Of a stretch of DNA of 64,000 nt, positions 1 to 8,486 are shown piece after piece. Source of the stretch: Candidatus Omnitrophota bacterium (GTDB lineage Bacteria; Hinthialibacterota; Hinthialibacteria; Hinthialibacterales; JAKPRU01); contig JAKQSI010000065.1 of NCBI GenBank assembly GCA_029570205.1, positions 62,001-126,000 of the forward strand, in the 5' to 3' direction. The translations under genes and the position numbers were made by a program. Numbering within the stretch: the first letter of the stretch is position 1; the number at the start of each line of letters is the position of its first letter. The notes beneath the pieces are model-generated. The model had not been told where the DNA came from. It did no database searches and was given only the letters and a program-made list of their open reading frames with translations.

Positions 1-240
1 TTTTTTGACATCATTCTCGATGTCGAACACGCCCTTAGGCATTCGGAACTTAAGGAACTGCGTTCGACGCATCAATTCCGCCTGCAACTCCAGAAACGTA
101 TTCTCTTCATCGTCAGTGATTCCATTGGCTTCCTTATTCACGCCAATGTTGAAATACTCCATAAACTTGCTCCAGAGTTGCTGATATTCCGTCAGCCGGC
201 GGGTTAGGAATGCTCCACGGTCTTTCGGATCCATCTTCAT
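1..240 (-). CDS. Partial helical protein, paralogue-like to the 4054-4452 protein
   Basis: Eighty codons are visible, open from an ATG at 240 to the window edge; the C-terminus lies outside. A GGAGG ribosome site sits about 8-9 bases upstream of the start. The predicted protein begins MKMDPKDRGAFLTRR and is charged and helical. Its stretch with LWSKFMEYFN, then DDEENTFLELQAEL, then RRTQFLKF parallels LEQWQKLNAMF, DEEEFLKLKSLV and RRHQYLLEYL in the 132-residue protein at 4054-4452, so I infer the two are paralogues. No known family is recognised. It is the most downstream gene seen in the minus-strand cluster that begins at 5693. Confidence 0.7.
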   Translation of the reverse strand, partial: MKMDPKDRGAFLTRRLTEYQQLWSKFMEYFNIGVNKEANGITDDEENTFLELQAELMRRTQFLKFRMPKGVFDIENDVKK

Positions 241-273
241 CTGCCCAAACCTCCCGGGTTCGAGAGCCTATGA

Positions 274-399
274 TCACGACTTGCGGAAAATGCCCAGCGA
301 GCTGCCCAGGTAGATCGCAAATATGACGACACCGGTCTCCACCACCAATTCTACCGCGGTGACCAGATCCATTTCTGCACCCAGACCTAGCAGATCCAT
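274..399 (-). CDS. Small single-span membrane protein, 41 residues
   Basis: This short reading frame sits between the partial gene at 1-240 and the large lipoprotein gene. It starts at ATG 399; an in-frame second ATG lies at 372. The peptide has an acidic N-terminus (MDLLGLGAEMDL), one hydrophobic segment (about residues 12-36, with VVIFAIYLG) and a basic end FRKS. A purine-rich AAGGGAG lies about 10 bases before the start. The layout (acidic outside, basic end inside) fits a one-span membrane peptide. No family is recognised. Being in line with its neighbours in a minus-strand cluster supports it, but it is short and could be spurious. Confidence 0.5.
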   Translation of the reverse strand: MDLLGLGAEMDLVTAVELVVETGVVIFAIYLGSSLGIFRKS

Positions 400-497
400 C
401 CTTGGGATGCTCCCTTCATGTCTATACATTCGGCTGATCGCGGTTCGAAATAACCGTTATGCTGCGGGGACCGAGACTCCGGAACAAGTCTGACCGA

Positions 498-3400
498 TCA
501 GTTCAGCGGCCCTTTCCAGAACTTCCGCGAGACATTTTCCTCGAAATTACGCAGCTTCCAGTCGAACCGTTCCCAGAGGTTGTCCTTTCTTTTCTGCTCA
601 ATAATGTAATTGATTTCTTTGTTCAGGCGCAGGGTTTTCTCCAAGTGAGAATACGCCCCTCTCAACGCCTCTTCCCGATATCCCGTATCGAATTTGTCCG
701 TCTCCCCGAATGCAGCAAATCCTTCTGCCGCCTTTCGGAAGTGGCGAAACGACTCCATGGCCAGGTCTTTCAGGCCGTTCAATGTCTTTGGCGGATTATC
801 CGCTTTCACATTCTGCTCCAGGAGCTCGGCAGCCGCCAACAATCGTTTTGCTGTCAGAGGCTTCTGGAGTCCTCTGTAGATATCGGAAACCGTCGGGTCG
901 TCGGTTGTTGTCTCCGTGGCTCGTGCCGCAATCAGGACTTCCTTGTTCAGTCTGGCAATGTAATCGAAGTCCAACATGAGGTCCTTCATCTCTTTGAGAC
1001 GGACACTCAAACGCTCCTTGTATTCATCTTCCGCCAAGGCGAGAGAGGTGTCCTCCAAGAGACCGGGAGCAACGGATTCGAGGCGGCTGAGATGCTCATA
1101 AATCCCATTGCAGTCCCCCGCCTGAATTTCATTTCGAAGCCACTGAAGGTCTATGACGGCCTTTTCAAACCGGTCAGGATAGTACTTCCTTGCTCCGGCT
1201 TTCTCGGCCTGCTGAAGAATCTCATTTGCCTGGGTTGTGCGCTGCATGGCGTTCTCTTGAGCCAATTCAGGGAACTTTGCCAAATCGGCCGCGGCGGTGT
1301 CCGCCTGCGCCATCAATTCCTTGTAATCGTACTTGTCGCCCGGACTGTTCAATTTCTTTATGAGCGATTGGATTTCCTTGCTTCGACCCGCAAGGATCTT
1401 CGCTGAGCCGGTTTGTTCCCGTTCTTTCAGTTGGGTTTGAAGAGCCTCGGCCCGCACCTGGAGGTTGTGGCGTTGTACCCCATCCAGCAGGGATCGGGCA
1501 TCCGCCAGGGCCTCGTCGGCAGCCGCGTATGCCTCCACAAAGGAATGCAGCTCTGTAAGCCGTCGGACCTCCGCAATAACGGACACGAAATCGCTTTTCT
1601 GTGCCCGTCCCCAGTCGTCCATGGCGATATTGCCGACTGTCTGGGTAATTGTATTCAGCTCTTCTATTATTTGATTGAGCTGATTGGTCATTTCTTTCCA
1701 GGATTCTTCTGCGGCTTTCCTGGCATCATCGGCGGCGGCATAGCATTCGGCCCATTTGCCGTCGATTTCATAAACTCGCGCCTGCGCCAAACTTGCAGAA
1801 AACCGCCGGGCCAATGCCGGAACATGCACACTTGCCTGAAGCAGAGTCATCTGCTGCTCGGTTCCGGCCAACTCGATCAGGAGCTGTTTGCTTCGCTGAC
1901 GCCAGGCGAATTCCTCGGCAGAGGCAGCCAATTCGGTCGCCTGTTTTGCGGCTTGATTGGCCCGGTCGAAGTTCTGGGCTTCCTGAGCGGCTTTTGCTTC
2001 GTTCAGCAGCGCCAGAGCTCTATCAATTTCTTCCCGGTCATAATCTCTCGCCTGTGCCTCCAGAGCCGAATCGCAGGCTTTCTGGGCGGTGATGACCCGG
2101 TCATTGAGGGCCACATCCGCCATCTCCAGAGCCTCCGCAGAGGCTTTCCACGCGACTTGGTAATCTTTTGCAGTGGACAACAGTTCGCCTGCCTTCCGTC
2201 GCATCTCTCTGGCCCGGCCGTATTCCAGCGGGGAAAGGGTTGGGGAATTTGCCCTCTCGGCGAGACTGAGCAGTTCATCCGCCCTGCGCAAGTTTTTCGC
2301 CGCCCTCAATTGATAGGCAGTCGATTCGGCTTCCGCAGCCAATTGTGCTGCTTTCTCGGCATTATCCGCCGCCTTCCGATAGGATTCCTTTGCCAATAGA
2401 TCACGTGCGCTTTGCAGAGCGTTCTGCGCCTTTTGGAAAGTGTCTTTGGCCCAGGTTTCGGCCTCCGCCTCTTCAGCCTGAGCGATACGGGACTCCGTTT
2501 GGGTGATGGCCTCTTCCACTCCGACACGCAGCCGCTCAAACAATTTCTCGACAGCCGGTAGTTTAGCAGGAGACTGCTCAATCACCTGCTGGTATTGTCC
2601 GGAGTTGGCCATTTCTTTCAGGGCATTCACTTCCGCAGCAACCTGGCCGAATTCCGGTTGGGCGTATTGTTCCGCGCCTTCTTCGCGAGCCTTGTTCAGA
2701 CGGGCCAGAACTGCCCCCAGTTCCTGCTGGGCGTGACCGCGCAAGGCCGCTGCACCCAGGCCGGAAGCGATATTTTGGGCTTTTTTTGCCTGACTGTATG
2801 CAGTAAGGAAATCTCCCGCCGCAAGCGCGTCTCTTGCCGACTGGATTGCGGCGTTTGCCGCCGCCAATTCCGATGCCGCGTATTTCTGGACCTCCGCCCC
2901 CTGGGCCTGCTCGATCCCCGCTGCGGCGGCATCCAGAAACTTCTGCACGTTTGCCCCCAGGGAATCCCTGGCTTGACGAAGGAACCCGTTTACCTGCTCT
3001 GCTGCGGCAAACGCTTCTGAGTGCTGACCCGCCTGGAGGGATTGCTTTGCCTGGCCCAGCGCTGTCTCTGCCTGTCCCAGGAAGGTGGCGTATTCCGGCA
3101 CATCCTGCACTTCCAGCGCCTTTGCGCTGATCAGCGCTGCTTCTGCCTGCGCCACATATTCCCCGGCAGCAGCCTGCCGGGTTTTCGCAACAATCTCCTC
3201 CAATCCGCTGATAATGCCGGTCGCGGAGTCGATCACGCCCGACCAGTTCCCGGCCGTGTAGGCATTCTGCAATTCATCCACTGACGGCTGAATGGCGGTC
3301 AATTCGTTCGGAAAATGCTGATTTGCGTTCAGGCGCTGGCATTCATCGATCAGGCTCAAAATCTGCTTCTGCAATTCTTCTGCCTGTGGTTTCAGGTGAG

Positions 3401-3944
3401 CCAATTTTGCTGCCTCGCTGCGTTCTTTCAGCTTCTGCGCATCCGCGATGGCTGCCTGGATGTCTTCCTCCTTTATGGAAGTTTGCAGTTCCACCCGGCG
3501 GGCCTGAAGCGCTTCCAGATCCGTTTGCAATGCCGTCACCGTGGCTTGGTCCACCACGCCTTCTTGGACGGCCTTCTCGATCCCTGCGGCGATCTCGTCC
3601 AATAGTCCTTGGAGCTCCCTCTGGATTCCTTCAATCTTCTCGCGCACTTGGGGAACCGTTGTGATCGCCTGCTGGAATCGAGCAATCGCTTCCTGCGACA
3701 ATTGAATGGCTTCATCGTGATTTCCCGCGTTGGTTGCCTGTTCGGCTTGGGCAAGCAGATTATTTGCCTGGCTATAGATTTCCGGTGTATATCGAGGCGC
3801 CATATTTTCCTGGGCTTGCGCTTGGGCGGCTCGGGCCTCCTCAATCGCTTTCCGGGCTTTCCGACCCTTGCATCCGGTGGTCAGACCCAGAAGGATAATC
3901 AGACTTAGACAGGCAATACTCCAACGGTTCGGGGTAAGCTTCAT
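498..3944 (-). CDS. Large lipoprotein built of helical repeats
   Basis: The 1148-residue product starts at MKLTPNRW (3944), preceded by GAGGAG about 10 bases upstream; an earlier in-frame ATG at 3992 has no such support. Residues 5-24 form a hydrophobic signal ending in LTTGC, a lipobox, so the mature protein should be lipid-anchored. The rest is almost entirely alpha-helical, rich in Ala, Glu, Gln and Lys. Motifs such as AEQATNAGNHDEAIQLSQEA, AKQSLQAGQHSEAFAAAEQ and ARDALAAGDFLTAYSQAKKA recur about every 35-100 residues, resembling degenerate TPR or DUF4398-type repeats. It may be a periplasm-facing scaffold. The function is unknown; it belongs to the cluster led by the Gly-Met-rich protein at 4551-5693. 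Confidence 0.85.
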   Translation of the reverse strand: MKLTPNRWSIACLSLIILLGLTTGCKGRKARKAIEEARAAQAQAQENMAPRYTPEIYSQANNLLAQAEQATNAGNHDEAIQLSQEAIARFQQAITTVPQVREKIEGIQRELQGLLDEIAAGIEKAVQEGVVDQATVTALQTDLEALQARRVELQTSIKEEDIQAAIADAQKLKERSEAAKLAHLKPQAEELQKQILSLIDECQRLNANQHFPNELTAIQPSVDELQNAYTAGNWSGVIDSATGIISGLEEIVAKTRQAAAGEYVAQAEAALISAKALEVQDVPEYATFLGQAETALGQAKQSLQAGQHSEAFAAAEQVNGFLRQARDSLGANVQKFLDAAAAGIEQAQGAEVQKYAASELAAANAAIQSARDALAAGDFLTAYSQAKKAQNIASGLGAAALRGHAQQELGAVLARLNKAREEGAEQYAQPEFGQVAAEVNALKEMANSGQYQQVIEQSPAKLPAVEKLFERLRVGVEEAITQTESRIAQAEEAEAETWAKDTFQKAQNALQSARDLLAKESYRKAADNAEKAAQLAAEAESTAYQLRAAKNLRRADELLSLAERANSPTLSPLEYGRAREMRRKAGELLSTAKDYQVAWKASAEALEMADVALNDRVITAQKACDSALEAQARDYDREEIDRALALLNEAKAAQEAQNFDRANQAAKQATELAASAEEFAWRQRSKQLLIELAGTEQQMTLLQASVHVPALARRFSASLAQARVYEIDGKWAECYAAADDARKAAEESWKEMTNQLNQIIEELNTITQTVGNIAMDDWGRAQKSDFVSVIAEVRRLTELHSFVEAYAAADEALADARSLLDGVQRHNLQVRAEALQTQLKEREQTGSAKILAGRSKEIQSLIKKLNSPGDKYDYKELMAQADTAAADLAKFPELAQENAMQRTTQANEILQQAEKAGARKYYPDRFEKAVIDLQWLRNEIQAGDCNGIYEHLSRLESVAPGLLEDTSLALAEDEYKERLSVRLKEMKDLMLDFDYIARLNKEVLIAARATETTTDDPTVSDIYRGLQKPLTAKRLLAAAELLEQNVKADNPPKTLNGLKDLAMESFRHFRKAAEGFAAFGETDKFDTGYREEALRGAYSHLEKTLRLNKEINYIIEQKRKDNLWERFDWKLRNFEENVSRKFWKGPLN

Positions 3945-4053
3945 GACAGCGCTACTCCTCTGTGTTTCGTAACCGATTCGGTTCCCATTCATACGACCGA
4001 ATCGCTTTTTGAGATGTCCAATCGATTTCGCCGATCCCGGCGAACGGGTCCTG

Positions 4054-4452
4054 TCAGGAAGGAAGCGGTATCTGCTCCTCCAGGTGGACCATCAGGTATC
4101 CTAACGCACTATTTAAGGCCAGGAAGGTAACATGCCACTGGCCTCGCAGCTTCTTGTAAAAATCCCAGTGGATGCCTTGCAGATTCCTCAAGGTCACCAT
4201 ATCCGACAGAAGCGGTGTGATCGGCTGCCCCATTTCATATTCCTCGCCCAGATACTCCAGAAGATATTGATGCCGACGCGCCACAAGCGACTTCAATTTC
4301 AGGAACTCTTCCTCATCCTGCTGGGTAATTTCCTCCTGGCGGTATGCTCGCTGGAACATCGCATTCAGCTTCTGCCATTGTTCCAGAAATTTTTGCACTG
4401 CTGCCATCCGGAACTCGATCTCTTCACGTTCACGTTCGTTCCAACTGGCCAT
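4054..4452 (-). CDS. Small soluble helical protein, unrecognised
   Basis: The 132-residue product (MASWNERERE start) is charged and helical, with no signal peptide or membrane span. The middle part (QQDEEEFLKLKSLVARRHQ) resembles the truncated product at 1-240, which suggests an old duplication within the cluster. It lies between the Gly-Met-rich exported protein (98 bases upstream) and the large lipoprotein (109 bases downstream), all on the minus strand. I recognise no domain; a cytoplasmic or periplasmic partner of the neighbouring repeat protein is only a guess. Confidence 0.75.
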   Translation of the reverse strand: MASWNEREREEIEFRMAAVQKFLEQWQKLNAMFQRAYRQEEITQQDEEEFLKLKSLVARRHQYLLEYLGEEYEMGQPITPLLSDMVTLRNLQGIHWDFYKKLRGQWHVTFLALNSALGYLMVHLEEQIPLPS

Positions 4453-4550
4453 TTGTACGCGAACCGAACCTCCATCTGGTGACAGAGAAGAGCGGGGTCA
4501 AGTCCCCGCCAACTCTCTAAATCCGTTTTTATGCGTGAGGACTCCACAGA

Positions 4551-5693
4551 TCAGGGAGCCTCTTCCGCTCCTCCTCCGGCTTCTGCCTGACCTCCTCCGC
4601 CTTCTGCCGCGCCTTCTCCACCGGCAATCGATGCGGCCTCCCGAGCGCGATCCACAGCATACATTCCGGCTGGGCCACCCCCTCCTCCACCCATGTATCC
4701 GCCACCGCTGCCGTACCCCACCATACCCAACCCCTGCTGGTTCTGAAGCACTTGAACATTCAGCTCGAAGCGGTATGTCTCGTCATCATACGGCTGCCCG
4801 TCGGGGCCGATAAACTGCCCCAGAAAGTTCTGCGTCCAATCCTCCACCTTGGAGGTCAGGTTCGCCACAAGGATTTCCTTCTTCATCACACCCGATTCAA
4901 CGCTTTCCGCAGTAACCGGAACCCGGAAAAACTCTATCGGATTCTTTCGTTTTACCGTCCGCTGGTTTGCCCACGCTTCCCGAGCATATCCGAGAACTTC
5001 CAACAGGAGATTATTTTGTGCCATGCGGATCGTCTGATCGATCTGCTCCACCAGCTTGGGATCACGCGCCTCGGCTTTGTTCTTTTCCAGAACCGCGATC
5101 GTGAACTCCGTCAGGCGCTGTTTAAACTGCTCCGGGTCCAGCTGTTGGTCATAAAGGACTTCCCGATTGTCCAAAAGAGCCTTCGCCCGGGCTTTCTCCA
5201 ACATGGCGAAGGAGCCTTGGTCCATGACCGTCATCACGGCATCAACCAGCACCTTCTCCAACATTTTTTTATAGCGAATTGCGAACGGACCAAGATACTT
5301 GTCCCGGATTTCCTCGATGTTGCTCGGAACGCCGTCGAACGGGACCTCGTCGCCGTGAGTACCGTCATCGTAGTACTTCCCGGCAACCTCATCCACCGGA
5401 ACCTGCTTGGCATACACGCGATAATCAATCAAGTCCCCGTACACAGCGCAATAAATTGCCTCGCCTTCCTTCACAATAACAAAATTTGGAACCTGAGCTC
5501 CGGCCCCCCCGCCGTATCCCCCCATTCCGAATCCATATCCTCCCATGCCCATGCCGCCCATTCCCATTCCCATTCCCATGCCGCCCATTCCCATGCCGCC
5601 CATTCCCATACCACCGCCATATTGGGCAGAAGCCGGAACAGCAACAGATAGAATGAGAATTGCGAGGGTTGGGAGCTTTCGAAAACGTATCAT
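4551..5693 (-). CDS. Exported protein with Gly-Met-rich low-complexity segments
   Basis: 380 residues. A signal peptide (MIRFRKLPTLAILILS, cut after ASA around residue 23) is followed by about 45 residues of GMGMGG-type repeats, a globular core of about 250 residues (from VPNFVIVKEGEAIYCAVYGD), and a Gly/Ala/Glu-rich tail containing GGGYMGGGGGG. The core holds mixed helices (EKARAKALLDNREVL, IRMAQNNLLLEVLGYAREAW) and no family I recognise. It is the first gene after the promoter at 5777-5805 and probably heads the cluster. Gly-Met repeats are uncommon; they could form a flexible linker, a metal (copper) binder through Met, or an adhesive surface. These roles are inference. Confidence 0.8.
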   Translation of the reverse strand: MIRFRKLPTLAILILSVAVPASAQYGGGMGMGGMGMGGMGMGMGMGGMGMGGYGFGMGGYGGGAGAQVPNFVIVKEGEAIYCAVYGDLIDYRVYAKQVPVDEVAGKYYDDGTHGDEVPFDGVPSNIEEIRDKYLGPFAIRYKKMLEKVLVDAVMTVMDQGSFAMLEKARAKALLDNREVLYDQQLDPEQFKQRLTEFTIAVLEKNKAEARDPKLVEQIDQTIRMAQNNLLLEVLGYAREAWANQRTVKRKNPIEFFRVPVTAESVESGVMKKEILVANLTSKVEDWTQNFLGQFIGPDGQPYDDETYRFELNVQVLQNQQGLGMVGYGSGGGYMGGGGGGPAGMYAVDRAREAASIAGGEGAAEGGGGQAEAGGGAEEAP

Positions 5694-5776
5694 GGTTTGA
5701 TCCTGTTGTGAAAAAGGATTTTATGCCGCCATGAGGTTTGGCGGGATGCAAACAGGGCTATCCAAATCCACAAGAA

Positions 5777-5805
5777 AAAGTAACATGGTGCGGAAAAAGT
5801 GTCAA
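5777..5805 (-). promoter_or_regulatory. Sigma-70-type promoter for the 5693-1 cluster
   Basis: Read on the minus strand: TTGACA (5800-5805), a 17-base spacer, then TACTTT (5777-5782). The -35 box is a consensus match and the spacing is ideal. The predicted start of transcription near 5770 gives a leader of about 77 bases to the ATG at 5693. The -35 box overlaps the last codons of the upstream panE-like gene. Confidence 0.6.
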
Positions 5806-5813
5806 CTTGACAC
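5799..5813. promoter_or_regulatory. Palindrome overlapping the -35 box, possible operator
   Basis: A perfect 15-base palindrome, GTGTCAA-C-TTGACAC, covers the -35 element of the promoter above. It is also at the stop codon of the panE-like gene. A dimeric repressor bound here would block the promoter; the idea rests only on the symmetry and position. Confidence 0.4.
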
Positions 5814-6791
5814 CACTTTCTGCCGTCCAAGCCCCTCCTTCTCGCGGTATCGTATCAAGCGCACAACCAGACGGTTGGCAGGAACTTCAATCCCTTTTTC
5901 TTCCGCCAGACAGACAATTCTGCCGTTCAGGGCGTCGATCTCTGTTCGACGTCCGAACTCCAGGTCACGCAGCATGGACGGATAATGGCCCCGTGTGGGC
6001 GGAACCATTTGACCGTAGAACACCTCCTCATAAGCCGCAGGGTCCGACCAGAACAGAGAGACCCTGTGCGCCATCGCCACGGCAAACGCTTCTTCAATCA
6101 GTTCATTCATGATCTCCCGTGTCGATTCGTGATCTGCCAGATCCCCGTATGTGGCTCCGAGAAGCGCACCCAGTGGATTGAGAGCCACGTTGTACAAAAC
6201 CTTCGCCCAAATATATTGCTCCAACTCTTCCGTGGCGGCGACAGGGATCCCGGCGGAACGCCATTGCGCGGCGATTTCCTCGATTGCCGACATGGAAACT
6301 TCTCGCCGTAAGTGCCCCAGCCGGATTTCATCCGCATGAACCGTCACCCGCACTTCGCCCGGATGAGGAATCTCTACCCCCGTAATAACTCTGCCGCCCA
6401 GGGTTTTCTCCCAACCGATCTCCTGCGCGATGGTCTCCAGATTACCAAGACCGTTCTGTAAGGAAATGCAAAATCCAATCCCGGGAAGAAGATTTCGGAT
6501 TTCACCTGCCGCCGATGCCGTATCGAAACATTTTGTTGTAATTAGAACCCAATCCCACAAACGGGGAGCATTGGGAATATCCGAGAGAGACTCAAACGCC
6601 TCCAGCGGGCCGGAGACACGATGTTCACCCCAAACCCCACTGATGGTCAGACCCGAAGCACGCAACGCCTCCACAATTCTTCGCCGGGCGATGAAAGTGA
6701 CGTGATACCCCGCCTTCGCCAATAGACCACCCACCAGGCAGCCCACTGCCCCGGCGCCGAAAACCAGCACGGATTTCCCTGCGGCGCTCAT
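5802..6791 (-). CDS. panE: 2-dehydropantoate 2-reductase-like oxidoreductase
   Basis: 329 residues from ATG 6791. The N-terminal Rossmann fold shows KSVLVFGAGAVGCLVGGLLA (residues 6-25), an NADP-binding GxGxxG motif typical of ApbA/PanE. The C-terminal half keeps the family pattern WAKVLYNVALNPLGALLG with the catalytic Lys and an Asn. The family reduces ketopantoate to pantoate for coenzyme A synthesis, but many homologues act on other 2-oxo acids. The start overlaps the stop of the kinase gene as ATGA (6788-6791), implying translational coupling. Being last in a sugar-related operon makes the exact substrate open. Confidence 0.85.
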   Translation of the reverse strand: MSAAGKSVLVFGAGAVGCLVGGLLAKAGYHVTFIARRRIVEALRASGLTISGVWGEHRVSGPLEAFESLSDIPNAPRLWDWVLITTKCFDTASAAGEIRNLLPGIGFCISLQNGLGNLETIAQEIGWEKTLGGRVITGVEIPHPGEVRVTVHADEIRLGHLRREVSMSAIEEIAAQWRSAGIPVAATEELEQYIWAKVLYNVALNPLGALLGATYGDLADHESTREIMNELIEEAFAVAMAHRVSLFWSDPAAYEEVFYGQMVPPTRGHYPSMLRDLEFGRRTEIDALNGRIVCLAEEKGIEVPANRLVVRLIRYREKEGLGRQKVVSS

Positions 6792-8380
6792 GATTCTCCA
6801 ATAAAATCCGCTCCGGCAACCGAGATGCAGACTTCCATAAAGGGTTCCCGACCAAGCGGACGATAGTATTCGCGATTTAAGGTGTTGCAGAGATTCTCCA
6901 CGGCCTCCTCTCGAACCAGAACCAGAATGCATCCTCCCAGGCCCGCACCGGTCAATCCGGCTCCGGCCACCCCCTCCACCCGCGAACAGATATCCACCAT
7001 CCGGTCCAGGTCCGGCACACTGCAACGGTAGCCACCGGGCTGGTACTGCAATGCGGCCCGTTCCATCCGCCCCGGGTCGCCGGACCGGCAATCCTGAATC
7101 CTCGCCTCCAGGTATTCGTCTTCATAAGGGCTTCGGTACGGCTCGGATATGCCGTCGTGGGTTCGTGAAACACGGTCGCCGTCATGCGAAAGGTACATCA
7201 ATCGTCCCGCCGTTTCGACATCGCCTCGATCCAGCAGATCGGCAAACACCTCCGCCCGCCGGCATTCGGCAAGACCGAATAACAGGATTTCTCTCAACGG
7301 ATAAGGCTGAGATGACCTTCCGAATGTTGAAAAAATCTTCTCTATCTCGTCTCTCCGAGAAGGCAAGTCCCGCAATAATTCTTCGGGAGTGATCTCAACC
7401 GGAACTGTTTTGAGGATTTCATAAATCGTTCCTTCGTCTACCCCCAGTGTAACCGGGTGAATATCCCGAAGGTGTTGCAGGCAGTCTGCGTACTCAGGAA
7501 ATCTCTCTTTGACCCATAAAAGGGACAGAGCATAGCCGCTTACCCGCAGGTTGAATGTTTCGCGTGCGCCTGCCGATTTCTGTGCCTCGATCCGCGAATG
7601 ACACACCACAACCGAATATCCTTTCGGCAGCGGGGCATACCGATATTCCATGGGGAAAAAGCGGAGGTGGGTCACCAGGCCGCGCTTGCACAGGAGCATG
7701 GCTCCCTGGTCACCCGCGCCGCCCCGTGTCCCGACAAACCATTCCCCTTCCGCGCACAGGGGGACCATTTCCTCATTAGACAGTCCCAAATTGTTTACGC
7801 GGTTCGCGATCATCATCGTGCCGACCACCAGGGATGAGGATGAGGACAATCCCGCGCCCGGAGGAATATCCCCATAAACGCACAAGTCAAATCCACGGAT
7901 GTTTCGGTCGGGGAAATGGTCCTGAATTTTCAGGGCCGCGGCTTTCAGGTAATTGGACCAATGACCCTTTTCGAGACGCACCCCCTCAATAAATCGCATC
8001 CAATTCCCTCTCGATTCGGGGGGCAGCCATTCGCCGATGGAGAACTCGGTTTCGGGGTAACTCGGGTTCACGTTACAGGCGGTGATTCGGTCATCCTCTC
8101 GCGGGGATGTCACCAGAAACGTTTCACGCGCAAACGTCAGATAGTTCAGAAACCCGCCCCGGTGATCCACATGAACCCCCATCAGGTTGACTCGGGCAGG
8201 CACTCTAACCAGGAGAACCTTGCGGTCTCCCCACTGCTCCAAGGCAAAAGAGACCAAACGGGCAAGTAAATCCGACCGGCTTTTCAACAGAGAACCGTCT
8301 TCGCCATAGTGCCGGTGCAGCGAAGACCATGCAATCCCCGATTGAATCCGGCTTGCAAGATGAGTCAAACGCATCAACAT
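6788..8380 (-). CDS. galK: Galactokinase-like GHMP sugar kinase
   Basis: About 530 residues from an ATG near 8380 preceded by AGGAG; a TTG further upstream (8506) lies inside a repeat and the neighbouring gene and is rejected. GHMP signatures are clear: ARVNLMGVHVDHRGGFLNY near residue 62, the ATP loop PPGAGLSSSSSLVVG near residue 193 and GAGLTGAGLGGCILVLV near the C-terminus. The galactokinase N-motif normally reads GEHTDY; here Glu is Val and Tyr is His, and the protein is about 150 residues longer than E. coli GalK. It probably phosphorylates galactose or a related sugar or uronate at C1. A galT gene lies far away at 59709-60755. Confidence 0.75.
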   Translation of the reverse strand: MLMRLTHLASRIQSGIAWSSLHRHYGEDGSLLKSRSDLLARLVSFALEQWGDRKVLLVRVPARVNLMGVHVDHRGGFLNYLTFARETFLVTSPREDDRITACNVNPSYPETEFSIGEWLPPESRGNWMRFIEGVRLEKGHWSNYLKAAALKIQDHFPDRNIRGFDLCVYGDIPPGAGLSSSSSLVVGTMMIANRVNNLGLSNEEMVPLCAEGEWFVGTRGGAGDQGAMLLCKRGLVTHLRFFPMEYRYAPLPKGYSVVVCHSRIEAQKSAGARETFNLRVSGYALSLLWVKERFPEYADCLQHLRDIHPVTLGVDEGTIYEILKTVPVEITPEELLRDLPSRRDEIEKIFSTFGRSSQPYPLREILLFGLAECRRAEVFADLLDRGDVETAGRLMYLSHDGDRVSRTHDGISEPYRSPYEDEYLEARIQDCRSGDPGRMERAALQYQPGGYRCSVPDLDRMVDICSRVEGVAGAGLTGAGLGGCILVLVREEAVENLCNTLNREYYRPLGREPFMEVCISVAGADFIGES

Positions 8381-8427
8381 TCGGCATTCTCTCTCCTGTG
8401 ACTGAAACACGTTGCACGGCCAGGAAA

Positions 8428-8477
8428 CCCCTAATGTCCTCTTCTCCCTCCTGGAGACGCTTGGGGTGAGGGGGGGT
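8428..8477. repeat. Dispersed palindromic repeat, copy A
   Basis: Between the methyltransferase stop and the kinase start there is a CTCCCTCC/GGAG-type hairpin flanked by CCCC and GGGGTGAGGGGGG. Read in reverse it matches the copy at 47021-47070 (CCCTCACCCCAA, then GGGAGAAGAG). It is the more diverged branch of the repeat family described in the findings. Confidence 0.5.
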
Positions 8478-8486
8478 AACATTGCC

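Noticed and set aside
459-2399. Two long plus-strand open frames (315 and 328 codons) opposite the large lipoprotein gene
   Set aside because: They are antisense to a gene with a signal peptide, lipobox and helical repeats; they encode Cys/Phe/Leu-rich sequence with no domain and arise from the biased codon use of the real gene.
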